A stretch of 64,000 nt of DNA from Rhyacichthys aspro (Eukaryota > Chordata > Actinopteri > Gobiiformes > Rhyacichthyidae): assembly GCA_036850595.1 (NCBI GenBank), contig CM072153.1, positions 17,068,169 to 17,132,168 on the forward strand, written 5' to 3'. Under the pieces are notes generated by a model. That model ran no database searches. It saw only the letters and a list, made by a program, of their open reading frames with translations, and had not been told where the DNA came from. The first letter of the stretch is position 1. Each line of letters starts with the position of its first letter. Below, piece by piece: positions 17,842 through 29,886 of the stretch. A program made the translations under genes and the position numbers.

Positions 17842-20800
17842 GTAAGTGTAGAGATAAGGGGATTACACTATGTTTGCAGCAAGTAATCTCAAATGAATCC
17901 TACCTGCCTCTGTTTCATATTCTCAAAAAGCCCCAGTTTAAGCCTCTTTCATCAAACCAAGAAGCCTACTATTCACTACCAGTAACACTGTATGATGTCT
18001 TTTTTGCATCCACCTGTGCAAATACCTTAAATAAGTTGGGGTTTGGTGGTCCCTCACTGCAACATTTGTTGACCTGTTGAACACACAAAGATGATGAGCA
18101 AAAGTCTTTTTGGGCAAGAGCCCCCTTCTCTGGTGAGGAGGAGCGATGAAAATAGAGTGTAACAGATGGCTTAGCTGTTTTTGCCACTGAGCACAGGCTG
18201 CTGCACAGCCCACATAATACCATGGCATCCAAAAGGGGCTCAGTGGGAAGTCCGAAGTCTTCAACATGGTGAGAGCTATTTCCCCCCAAACATCAATCAC
18301 TGAACTCGGAATGAGAGAGAATAAAATCAATGTCGTACATGGGCTGTTATCCTAGGCTATTGTACAGCATGTGGGGGAGCTTATACAAGTTGATGTATGT
18401 TTAGGTTTGTGTAATTTTATTCAGTAACACTTGAATATTCCACTTAGACGCATCTTTGTTAATGTAATTATGTAAATGTACATCTGGGCTATCACACCAG
18501 CTTGGTTAAAAACTTTTGTTTGCAGAGACCAGACACCTGGACAGTTCACAAGTGCTGGAGAAAGTTGTGACTCTCTTTTGTTGGGAGCAGAAAAATGTGA
18601 AAAACGTAAAACACTGTGAATTTTTCTTTGGTCAAGTAATAGCTCAGACAGTGCCAAGAACATCTGAAATGGGACAAATTCATTCAAGGGAATTTTGCCA
18701 CAGAGTCTGTTATTTTAGTGTAGGTTTTATTTAATAATATTGTTCAGTACAAAAATATAAATACAATTCTGGACAGCATCACTGAACATCAATATTCAAA
18801 GTGAAATATTCTTCCTGTCTGTCTCTTTGACACGGAAATGCAGACACACATGCTCAGAGACAGTTTCACACCAGCCCACACACTGCTGCCGCCCTGCTTT
18901 TCCCAGCTTGTGGTTATTCCCAGACAGTCAGAATAACACCATAAGCCGTCTGTCCGTTTTATGCCAAACCTGATGTCTTCTTGTCACACATGCATTAGTG
19001 AGGGATAAGAGCTCTGCATACAGTATTCATACCATTCCCTCCACATCACTCCTTCGCTATGTAATTACCTATAAGTCATATTGACAGCTGGAGGCCCACT
19101 TAGCTGGGTCATGAAGGCATTCAAATCATAGTGTTCGTTGTGCTTTAAATAACCTTACACTGTCTCCCCGTTGAGTCTTTATTCACACATTTTTCACTCA
19201 CCATCATGACAGTTTCCTGTGTCTGTGAACTGCTCCATCTGGTATCTCTGCATCTCTAGGTTTGCCAGTGTAGTACAGATGAGTGACAATTAGGGGAAAT
19301 CCAAGTCAAGTGATTTAGTGATGTCACTCTACTGCTACAATAAAATGAATTGGCCTTGAACTTGCTAAAAGGATGTACACAATACTCAAAAATCTAGTTC
19401 GTATTGGTCTTTTGTCAATGGTGATGAAGTTCCCAGTTCTTAATGGCCTACCTCATATTAGCTTAATGTATTGCAATATTAAAATAACATTGGTAATGGC
19501 CAAACTATGTTAACATAAATGCATTAAAAACAACATATTGTGGGACAAGAATAAAAAAAGATATTGTTAAATGTTTGTTTGATGTGTCAGTTCCAGTGGT
19601 GACCAGCAGAGGGCAATTTGTCCACATGGTAAACACATCCATACAGCTACAGTGTATGAACTGCTCAATCTGATAGGACCACTACATGATGGACAACTGA
19701 ACTGTGATGCTCTATAATAAATTAAGGCGAATAATGCATTGATAGTCATACATTTACAGCCTGGACCAGCTGAGGGACACTGGATGACAAATGACACTGT
19801 TTGACACCAGCATGATAAGAGATCATTACTATTCAAGCGACATAAAGGCAAGCTGTGGGAAGGTATAGAAGCATTGATCAAAATGTCATCACAGTCAGCC
19901 TATCTAGCAGAGCAAAGTGAACTTTCTATTCCACTTTGGTGAATTTAGAGAGCTTTGACTTGGCCTTGCCTGGATACCGACATCCCCTGGGCTAGCATGT
20001 ACCAAGACTCAGCAGCCTCATTACTCTCTGGACAAACAGGTTTAGACATATTGAACTCTCAGACCCAAAACAACTCGGCTCTACACAACCACTTTCCTCT
20101 CTCCCAGCTCTATTTGTGATTGGGGAGTGTTTGTCTCCCTCACTCATTCTCTGGGTGTCTGTTTGCCTGACACTTGTCTGGCTTGGCCTACTTTCTCCTT
20201 GATCTCATCAGTCAATGTGAGGACCTGTGAAGGCCATCTCCCCATCTTGCTCGGTGAGTCTGTGCCAGCTCTGTTCCCGTGTCAGCACTTAGGCACTGAG
20301 TCACACCCACACAGTCTCTACTCTCTGCTCCAGGGCCCACTGGGCAAAGAGAGCACATCTCCCCAAACAGACAGCCTCATTTGCATGGCCAAAGATCCCT
20401 GAAAACTGCCTCCCAGTCACACAACAAGGCATGACGTGAAGCAGCCAAATTGGAGAGTAGATGGCACAGGCTATTCGATAAAATACAAGCTCTTGAGTGA
20501 TGGAGCTGATCTCATTTAAGTGGCACTTGAACATATGGGCTGAAATCAAAGGAGTTCACTTTTAGCCTTGTGTGCATGTATTATTATTATGTTTTATAAA
20601 AAGAGCTTTTTCCACCAAGGAACGCTAGAATATGCCTGATTAAACTGTATTTAATATATTCACAAGGCAGTGAGAGATTGTTACACTCCTTGAAACTTTA
20701 CCTAAAGAGGAACGAAATGATGCTTGTGATTAACGACGATGAATGCAGCAAAAGCACAACGAGCAGACCAATACTTAGCCAAAGTGTAACCTACAATTTC

Positions 20801-21599
20801 CAGAAACTTTTTTACATTAATCTTATAAGGACAAATCTATTTGGAAATATAAATAAATGAGGAGAGAAGGGTTTCTGCACAGCCTATTTTTGAATCAAGC
20901 AATGTCCCTAATATCCCTTTCAAACACTAATCTGTATTCATTTGCTTCAAATGCCACTGGTTTATTTATGTGCCATTTTGTTTGAAAATGATATAGCAAT
21001 TAAGCCATTCCTTTCTATTCAACTCCGTGTAATAGATGTGCTGCTCAGAATGAGAAGCATTTTCCAATTAGTGTCCCTATGTGAGTTTTCTGATATAACA
21101 ACATGCTCTGTTTAATGAAGCTATTGTTGAGCAACTGTTACATAGGTGCTGGTTGCTTGGCACTGGTATGTGTGGGCTACACCGACCAAAGAAGGGCGGG
21201 CTATGTTTTGGCAAAATTTAAGATAAACTTAAACCCTCCAATAGCAAGTACAGATTAGATAAGGAAAAACAATTCAGTGTGAACCAAAATAGCAATATAC
21301 AGTCACCCAGGGGCATTACAAGAGGGTAGTCCAGTAATACCAGAATATTGCACAAAGCTCCAGATGTTTGATTTAAGGGCTACACTTCTTTCTTTTTACC
21401 TAATGACTGACTGTCTGCGCATAATTCATGAATAATGCCTTATGTGCCCAAGTCCAAAGTGTGTTGTGGCCCTCAGTATCACTAGAACCGCCTCTGTACC
21501 TATGATAAAACATACCCCAAACTGGCAACAGATACCACAAGTGAACGCGTTATGACAGGCTTCAGAATGAACCCAAATCCCTAAAATAACAGTAACATA
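17842..21599. other. Unique DNA without recognised genes
   Basis: Both strands were read. Open frames (up to about 130 codons, for example 17938-18330 minus) show no motifs, plausible composition or splice support. The only item noted is a CTCF-like site at 19603. Probably intergenic between the U4 array and the CpG-island gene, or part of an intron if the 17648 exon is real. Confidence 0.5.
19603..19615 (+). promoter_or_regulatory. CTCF-like site
   Basis: CCAGCAGAGGGCA matches the CTCF core in the same orientation as the site at 17165. Two forward sites within 2.5 kb lie between the snRNA array and the CpG-island promoter. Confidence 0.5.
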
Positions 21600-21903
21600 A
21601 AGGAGGATAGTTTACACTGTGGCCCGGAACCTCCCCCGAAAGTCCCCGCGGACTCTGGACCTCTCTTTGGGAATCACCGCTCCCATTGCCCGTGTCGGCC
21701 AACGCGCGACACAACTTGCTTTCGTTTCGTCCGTGAGTCTCGCCGCTGCTGCCGCCTCTCTGTGGCTGCGCCCGCGGAGAGTGCAGTGGGAGGGGAGTGT
21801 TTCCTCTGGAGCAGCCGGTCGCGTCTGTTCTGTTTGGGCGCGCAGCGGGTTCGCCCTCCCTCTCTTCCCAAAGCTCCTCCTCGGTCTCTCGTTTCAAATC
21901 GCG

Positions 21904-21918
21904 ATGACAGTCGAGGAG
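21904..21918 (+). CDS. Candidate start exon, five codons (MTVEE) then a donor
   Basis: ATG ACA GTC GAG GAG is followed at once by GTGAGTGCG, a strong donor, leaving phase 0. The frame stays open upstream to about 21619 but has no earlier ATG, so translation would begin at 21904. The GC-rich DNA before it would be 5' UTR. The rest of the protein would lie many kilobases to the right, perhaps outside the window. The product cannot be named from five residues. Confidence 0.4.
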
Positions 21919-22149
21919 GTGAGTGCGTGAGCGGATCCCACAGGTGTGTTGTTACTGCCAACTGGTTCCCGGAGACGCACACACACGCGCGCGCACACAC
22001 ACCTGGATTTACCATGTGACTCGGCACCTGGGCGTGGAGAAAGTCCCCGATAGCCACAGACTCTTTTGTTAAAGGAGTTGCCTGTGTCGTCTTTCATACC
22101 GTCAATACAAGTAGCTCGTTTTTCTACGGAATAGTGCCTTTCTGAAAGC

Positions 22150-22311
22150 CTCTCGGTCCACGCGAGGCGACTACAATGTGAACTTCCCAACGGACTTTAA
22201 TCTTTTGGCCATTTCTTCCCGAGGACTTCTTCAGCAGCAGCGGCAGCAGCAGCGTCTGTATCTGGACTGGTCGCCTTTGCAACTCCTCTCGTCGCTCTCT
22301 TTTCCTCCAAG
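22150..22311 (+). other. Candidate second 5' exon (non-coding) ending at a strong donor
   Basis: CTCCAAG/GTGAGT at 22311/22312 is a near-consensus donor at the end of the CpG island. No ATG opens a frame through the preceding sequence (ATGTGA at 22175), so it would be untranslated. The start is not defined and 22150 is nominal. It may be an alternative first exon or a longer version of the first. Confidence 0.3.
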
Positions 22312-22320
22312 GTGAGTTCC

Positions 22321-25300
22321 AGGGAAGCAGCTAGAAGAAAAGAAAGTCCAACTGTATCGGGACTATTTGTCGGAGCGTAGCCTTTATCCATTTCCACACC
22401 TTGGTTTTCCAGAAGTTTACTAACCTCCTTCACGCCCTGTGGCATAGAAACAGCTCCTCCAACAACACCGTGCGCTGTTCTGTAGAGTATCCTACTGCTC
22501 CCCACGCTTTCCTCTTCAAATCCACCATACACTAACCCTACCACATTATTTCTCTGTTAATAATTTGCTTTCTGCTCTAAATATCACAGAGCTTGACGTG
22601 TTCTCAGCTTGTTGCGATTCAAAGTGAACTCATTCACACATTTCAAGGTATGGTTGTAGTCATTCCAGCGCACAAACTTCTGTGTGAAACTCAACAGCTG
22701 TGTGCTAGTAGTGAGGATTAAAACAAGGCTGATTTCCCCCTGAACCGTGCATTTGCAGCTACACAGCATCTGCCTGGTCACTTCACAAGGAGCAGTCTGT
22801 CTACACACAGTCAGTTTTAGTCCGAAACTGGCATGTGTTCCTCACTTCTGGACAATAGCCTGTGCATGTAAAGCTAAAAGCACAGAAGTGACTTATTTGG
22901 ATGTTTTTTTGTGCCCTTCTTGTGTCTCTTGTGAAGAACTAAAGGGACAGAAGCTCTATTCATGGCCCTGTTGAATCTCCTGTGTGGATCTGTCAGTCCC
23001 TGGCGCGGCCCCTTCAGCAGACCACTGTACTGGCTTGTTGTCTTTCTAAATCGTCCCTTTATCTCTACGTTATGCCATCTTCCGCCCCACGTGCGCTGAC
23101 CTACTGTACATCTCCCGGGGATTAGTGCCATTAAGTAACACTATACAAACTGTCTGGTAGTGGCTATGGATTAGTCCTGCGGAGGTTGCTGCTGGTGCTG
23201 GAGGTTGTGGCTGGACGGGGGGAGATATCAAGGGATCAGCAGCCTCTCGCCTCCTCACCGCTTCTCCAATACCATCTGCTCACTCGGACACACACAAGCG
23301 ACAGAAAACCAGGCGACTTCCTTGTCCTTCTCCCTCTATCATCTCTCTCTTCTTTCTCGCTGCCCCACAATGCTTCATTCAGGGTTTATCTTTTCCACTC
23401 TGAATAAATAGAGACACCTTATCTGTGCAGAGGAGAGTGGTGATAAATGTTTTCTCCTGTTCCCCGCAAGGGTGAAAAAGACAAGCGCACTACACTTCTT
23501 CATCATAGTTGCTCTTTTCTGGGCAAGTGAAGTGGAAGTATTTCTCATTCAGGTCATGCTTACGTTTTGGGATTGTGCAAAACAATCCCAAAAGCCAAAT
23601 GCAAGCTTACTTTCTGTAATAGAAGCGAAACAGGGAAGAAACAAACAAAGCAGACATGTTTTTTCTCAGTGTAATAGGCCCCTGGCTCTGAAAAGGGAAC
23701 TTTCTGTGGTGAGATTCACTATTTTTGGAGACTGCAAAATAGTCTCTGACCAACTGCGAAGCTGAGGTGCCATATCGTTGCCCAGTCAAGATCTTTTAAC
23801 TCAAGTTCATATCATAACTTTTACAGATATTTCTGATAGTTTTGCTGCATTTCAGAGCGAGCTGCAATTTTTTTGAGGTCAAATTAATTTGAACCCCTCT
23901 CTCCAGTCTCTTTTCTTTTCTTTTCTTTTCTTTTCTATTGGATTACTGACTTCTGTCATTTTCATTTTGTATTTAAAACCATAATCCTCATAAGCAACAA
24001 GCAATCCCTTGCCTCCTGTCTGCAGGCTACAAATAGAAATGGCACTAAACAGGACTAAACTAACTATTACACAAAAAGCAGACATTTTCTAGGCTGGGAC
24101 TGCTGGTAGCTTATTTTTTAAATGACAAACTAATCTCCTTTTTCCATGTTCCTATTAAACAGGCTGTAACCTAAATCATCATTGTAACTGGCAGACCTAC
24201 TTTCACTCGAACAGCAGTCTGTCCGCGGCCTGTTTGACCGACATTTCTCCTCACAAAGAGTGGACTTTGTAAACTCACCGGTCATAAAAAGGCGCGGTTC
24301 ACGTGAGAACGAGTCATATGCCGGACCTCATCCTTGTTCTTATCTAACGTACACACAGGCTTTAGCAGCGTGTGGGCTGATGCGTGAAGGGTGTGTCACT
24401 GTGGCATTAGACGGCTGAAGGATCCGGGGAATAGAGATTTCCTACAGATTTGAGATGGGCTCGTCTTTTTGTGTCTGAGGATTATCTTATGATGAAGAGA
24501 CGTCATGCCGAGGTGGATTTCTGATTTGATCTTGTCTGGATTTTACAGCCGCCACCTTTGCCCTTCGACTTCATGGCCTAATCCTAAACTATCTCCCAGT
24601 AGTTCATACACGTCTCTGTTTCCAATAACACGTCAAACACATTTACTGTCACTCTCTCTGGGAAAAAAACCAAAAAAAACAAAAGCTGAAGTGCAATAGA
24701 CTTGAGGTGCGATCACGCTAATTCTCATGCTTACTCCCTCAGCAGCAGGCTATGAAATAAGCTTGCAGCAGAAGACAACCACTTGGCACTGCTTTTCTCT
24801 CCCACCGCTGCTCTTGTGCCTGATACAGCTTCACGTCTACACACTTCTGTCTGCTAGCCTCCAGACTACTTCAACCCCAAACACTGGAGTCAGGTTCTTC
24901 TCAGTGGGGTGTATTTTTTCCCTCTAAAACAATCCTGACACTTTTTTAAAGCCACACTGCCTTTTTCCTCCCATCTTCACTGACCACACCAAGCACTTGT
25001 GGCTCACCTTCTTTTCCACACAGTTTTATGTTGGTTTTCCTCCTTTGCTTTCACTTAATTCATTGTACCTTTTCCACTCCACACTCGACACCTAAGTAAG
25101 TAAACATGATGAATGCTGTAAACCCCTGCAAAATAGATGAATAATTTAAGATTGCACACAGAGTCTTAATAGCAGAGTGGAGAGGTGATGCTGCACAAGA
25201 AAATGAGGGATCCGAAACATTAAAAGAGATGGAGCGTAAAAGGAAGCAACTTAACGTGATGGAAGGTGTTGAGGAAGCTGTTCAGGAAACACAGTGGGAA

Positions 25301-28300
25301 CAACAGCGGTGTTGGTTGTCAACATAGATGGAAACACAATGCAGACGTCTCCCCATCACAGTCTTCCCATGACAGCTGAACTGACAGGGCTGACACCGAC
25401 TCACTGTATCATAGGTTTTGATGGTACCTGCTCAGTCAAACCCTGTCACCCGCAGCCCACCTTCTGAGAACACTGGCAAACGTTTGTACGCTTTACTCAA
25501 GACCAAATATGGACAGATCAGCCATGAAGAGATTGCGGGGTCACCTTGATTCGTTTCATGGGAAATCTTAGGCAGAGTCTTTCTTTACAAGGCTGGTATT
25601 GAAAAATAGATAAAAGAGCAGGGGAGAAAATGTATTTTGTGGTTTGGTAATTGAGCTTGGCAAGTGGCACTATCTAAATGCTATCCGTTTAAACACTTCA
25701 GAGGGAGGTCTGTTGTGCCTGCTTCAATTTGTCTAATGCGATGGGTGATGTTTAGTCCAGCTTTTTTGCTCTATAACAAGACAACTCCTAGATCTCTGAG
25801 ACTTAAATGCGACCACGCTTCATTTCTGTGTAAATTGCGTGTGCCTTTGCAGGATCTGGCAGCTGGGTGATCTATCTCTGTCAGACAGATTTGGCTTTGA
25901 AATTGACTTAGACTTACACAGGCTGAGAAATAATGGAAATTGTGTAGAGCCACTTATTCTACCTGTAATGCATTTTCACTGCACTTTTATTCTTGACTGA
26001 GAGTTGCTCGGCGTTGAGTGTCGTTTAATCCTTCCTAAGTGCGCAATTCATTTCCATCCATGTGAGTCATTCCAGTTAATCCTCAAACTGACCAATTTAC
26101 TTCCACCAAGATCATTTTTAATTATCACCTCGGCTTTACAGCTAATATGACGTCCAGCTGGTTTATGTTAATGGGCTAGTCATCGATGGAGGATTGGCCC
26201 CTTCACTTTTTATTTTTTGCATGCACACTGGGCGATTAATTATGAAGTACTTAACGTGAGGCTGAGCCAGGATGGGTGGGTGACAGATGCATGAAGGGTC
26301 AGCGTTCTGGCAGCAGCTGGAGATGAAGGTCACACCAACCTGAGAGAGCAAAGTGGCAAGATAATGTGGTGGACGGAGGGAAACTCAATTGAGAGGGACA
26401 GTCTGTGTGAGCGTAACTTTGTTAAAGAGACAAACAAAGTGCCATGTGTTTCAAGAAAGTCAGTTATACCTGTTAAACCTGCCATATCTGGAGCATATAT
26501 ATATTTAAATGACAAAAAGGAGTTTCATGAAATTATATTCGTACTAGAACTGACATAATGTGGACAGAATGTGGTCCAAAATAGAGCATTAGATGCGGCT
26601 GAAGCATATGCTGTCCTTATTATCGGTGGCATCTGCTGAAATCTGCTGGCAGCTGTACGTGGACATGGCCGTGGCAGCTCTGCTAGAGGCTGGGTGTCTC
26701 TTTCTTGGTTGTCTGTTTCAATCAAAAATTGAAGTCATGCAAGGTTTCATTTGGTAGAGGGCTTATTTTTCTGCTAACTTCCTCTTTGAAGCAGATATTA
26801 AACATTCCCTATCCACATATCTTTAAATAAATTGAATCCATGTTGATTTAAATGTAAATTCAATAGACATTCTTTACATTAGCCACATCTAAATCTACAA
26901 TCTTTTATAATAGTACAATTCAATATAGATGAGGCTGTCTTCCCTTATTACAGTTTTTAATGGAATGGCATTATGAAAATGGTTCTGTATCTTTTTTTTG
27001 TCAGCGTGGTGTCCTTGTTTCTGTTAAATGAGGTGGGCAGCGTGGCCTTTCAGTCGGCTATGATCCAAGTGGGACCTATTAAAATCTGTTCATACAGCAA
27101 TTGTAAAAGTTACTGAGAATCTAGTTAAATGCCATTGGCTCTGTTGCTTCTCATCTGTAAACTGACGGAGCGTTTCACTGTGGCAGCGGACTATAGGCAG
27201 CAGTAATAACACAGCCAAAGATGCTGCGTTAACCTCGCCACTGACATTTTCTGGTGACTGCAAATTGTTCTAGGATCTGAGCTGGTGCTTTAGTTAAAGA
27301 ACAATGAATTTTTATTGATTGTCCATGGGGATATTGAAGATAACTACAGAAAAAACACCCAAGTAATAAATTAGGTTGAAACATGAAGTCAGGGATGTAT
27401 CTAAAATCGATGTGAAAAACAAATATTAGATGAAACTGTATAAATGATGTAGTCTGTAAGAGAGCCGGTCACACTTTGTTGCTCTCTTAAGAACTCATAG
27501 ATATAATGTAACTTGCTATTGACCTTGGTCACTTGGGTAACTGTGGGCTAGAGGCATATCTGAGAGGTGTATGCATTTTGTTTTGTGCTGACAACCATGT
27601 GATTATGGCCCATGCGTGGGAGCAGTGTGGATGTATCCTGTGCTGCTGTGTTTGTAACTTCCTATTTATGCTCTGAACACACTTTTATACTTTTATCTGT
27701 TCTCTTGTGCTGCATAACTTTTTTACTCTTTAAAAATGTTTTTGTCTTCCCGTGTTGAGCGCCTCTCGTCTATGTGGATATTAATCCTGGTGCTTCAGAG
27801 TTGCCCGGGGCTCGAAGCTGTCTTCTGAAATGCAGATCTGTGGAGGTGCTAACATAGCTATATGTCTTGTGTGTCTGTGTGAGCCCTCCAGCTGCACTTT
27901 TCTATTCATGCTGCTGTGATGACATGCCGTATTCCTCGGTGACTCATCTGGACAACTACGAAGCTGCCCAGTTTTGGTTTCCTTCTCAACTTCTTAAGCA
28001 AAAGGGAAGTGAGGTGATATTATGCGTGTGTCTGCGAAACATGTGAACATAAAATATCTACTCCTCTCTTTATGAATCTGTGTACAGTTGGTCAGCCATG
28101 TGAGAGTCATGCAGATAGCTTGGATTTCTTGCTTCGTTTGCTTTGTCCTGTGACACACACCGTTTCCTTGTGTTCCTCTTTTCACAGCTCTGTGTTTATA
28201 GTTGTTCCACTTTTGGTTTTCTGTCCTTTAACTAAAGCAAATGATAGACCGAGGAAAAATGACATCAGAGTCCTGGCCGCATGCCTCTGTAAGAATGCCC

Positions 28301-29559
28301 AAATATTTACAAGCCCTCATAACACACCCTAGTCTACCACTCAGCCACCCACTTGTAAGTCTTCGACTCCGCTCTGTGGTCTCTTCCTTCTGCACAAGCT
28401 ACGTCTGTACAGTGTCCCGTCTGAGCTGATCCCACGTCATCGATCCCTCTGTGGAGCTGGACTCTTTAATTACAGTCATTAGCCGGAGTAGGTCTACTTC
28501 TGGGGTCAGAGAACTTTATTACCAGGACCTATTCCTCTGCACAGAGTGAACAGCCTAATGTTGTCGCGCTCAAGCATTTTCAGAAAGCAGTGTTTTTAGA
28601 GAATGCTTGCTGTCAAATTGGCTCAGTGATTTGTTCTGAACAGGTAGCTTTCCTTTCTGCTCTTGTATTTTTAGCTGATCAGTGGGGAGGCAGTGTATTC
28701 TTGCAGTAGACTGAAGCAAAGTGCGGCGTAAGAGGCCATGTCAATGTGTTTACTGGTGGGCTGCTGCTGACTGTGGAGTCACCAGACAGAGGCAGCTATT
28801 TATCCACCACTCTAGATTTCCATTAGGGCCTAGATGTTGTCTTTCGTATTTTTGATATACATTGCACTTTCCCTGATGTCTTCTCTTTCTTTTTTAGCCC
28901 CAGGTTTTATTTTTAACCAAGGCCAAAATAGTTTTACTTTCACTCTCTGCCTTTCTCTTATCAGGATGTCACTGCACATTCTTTAGTGACTGTTGTTTAA
29001 TTAGTCATATGGAGTCGTTCTCCACGTTGATAATTAAAAAAAAACTAAACAAAAAGAAAGAACTCACATCTTGATCCCATCGGGTCTTTGTGTGTCTCTC
29101 CACCTTCAGACTTGAAAACATAACATTATCCTCCTTAAGCAGCATGCAAAAACCGCACATCTGTTTGACGCATGGATACAAACAACACCCACCGGAGAGC
29201 AGAGGGATTATTAAACGCGCTGCATTTCAAGTGTTTTTACAGTAATGGAAAAAAAACAAAAAACAGCTGGAACTATTTTCAGGATTTGTGTAAGTGCTTT
29301 GCCCAGAAAATATCTGGAAACCTTTGGCCTAACATAGTCCACATATTTGTCTGTTGGTGTCTTACCTGTTAAGTGCTTTTTGTGGTATAGCCCTATAAAG
29401 CTTACATGAAGTACATAATAATAACAGTGTAATAAGGTATTAGCTCCTTTAAATTTGTAAAAAAAAATTCCCACCACCATTTTCCAGACACAGTTCAGTC
29501 ATTTAGAGCATTCAAATTGTCTTGTGACTTGCATCTGTGATCTGAGTGATTTCTTTCTA
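22321..29559. other. Probable intron or intergenic DNA; no gene recognised
   Basis: No exon with both splice signals and a believable reading frame was found. A TTTTC pentamer run lies at 23911-23935. AT-rich stretches with homeodomain-like cores occur near 26100-26250 and 26800-26940. Open frames are short, mostly start at non-ATG codons and have no motifs. Confidence 0.45.
23911..23935. repeat. (TTTTC)n microsatellite
   Basis: Five uninterrupted copies of the pentamer. Confidence 0.9.
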
Positions 29560-29579
29560 CCCCCCCCCCCCCCCCCCCC
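29560..29579. repeat. Poly-C tract, 20 bp
   Basis: Uninterrupted run of C. It creates a false proline stretch in an open frame at 29524 and is a likely place for sequencing error. Confidence 0.9.
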
Positions 29580-29864
29580 GCAAACAATAGACAATAAGTC
29601 AGGTCTTATGACAACTATTGTGAGAGTGATTATTGAAAAAAGGAATTTGACATCATATCCTCAGTCCAACCTGTCTCCATTGTCTGGTGTTGGTGTTAGC
29701 ACCAGACTATGTCACTACAATGTTAGCAGCAGAAGCAAGCCACCCATGGAGCACAGACAAATAAAAATCCCATTTCCTTTTTTTCTATTGGTGGTATTAA
29801 GAGCGGAGATTTTGCCGTTGCCTCAGTCCCAATGGAAAAGCCTCTCAGTGTGTGAGCAGTTAAA

Positions 29865-29886
29865 GCCCTCTCTGTGCAGAGAGGGC
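29865..29886. repeat. Perfect inverted repeat, 10-bp arms
   Basis: GCCCTCTCTG and CAGAGAGGGC flank a 2-bp centre (TG). It is too tight a loop for a microRNA precursor and may be a chance palindrome or protein site. Confidence 0.7.

Larger units (their letters stand above)
21600..22320 (+). promoter_or_regulatory. CpG-island promoter of an unidentified plus-strand gene
   Basis: GC-rich block with dense CpG (for example CGCGCGAC at 21705, GCCCGCGGAG near 21770, GGGCGCGCAGCG near 21840), standing out sharply from AT-richer flanks. It contains two strong splice donors facing right (21919 and 22312), a CA/CG dinucleotide run (about 21975-22002) and an AGC-rich tract (about 22229-22253). This is typical of the first-exon region of a broadly expressed or developmental vertebrate gene. 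Confidence 0.65.

Noticed and set aside
29865..29886. Inverted repeat as a microRNA precursor
   Set aside because: Arms are only 10 bp with a 2-nt centre, too short to form a Drosha/Dicer substrate.
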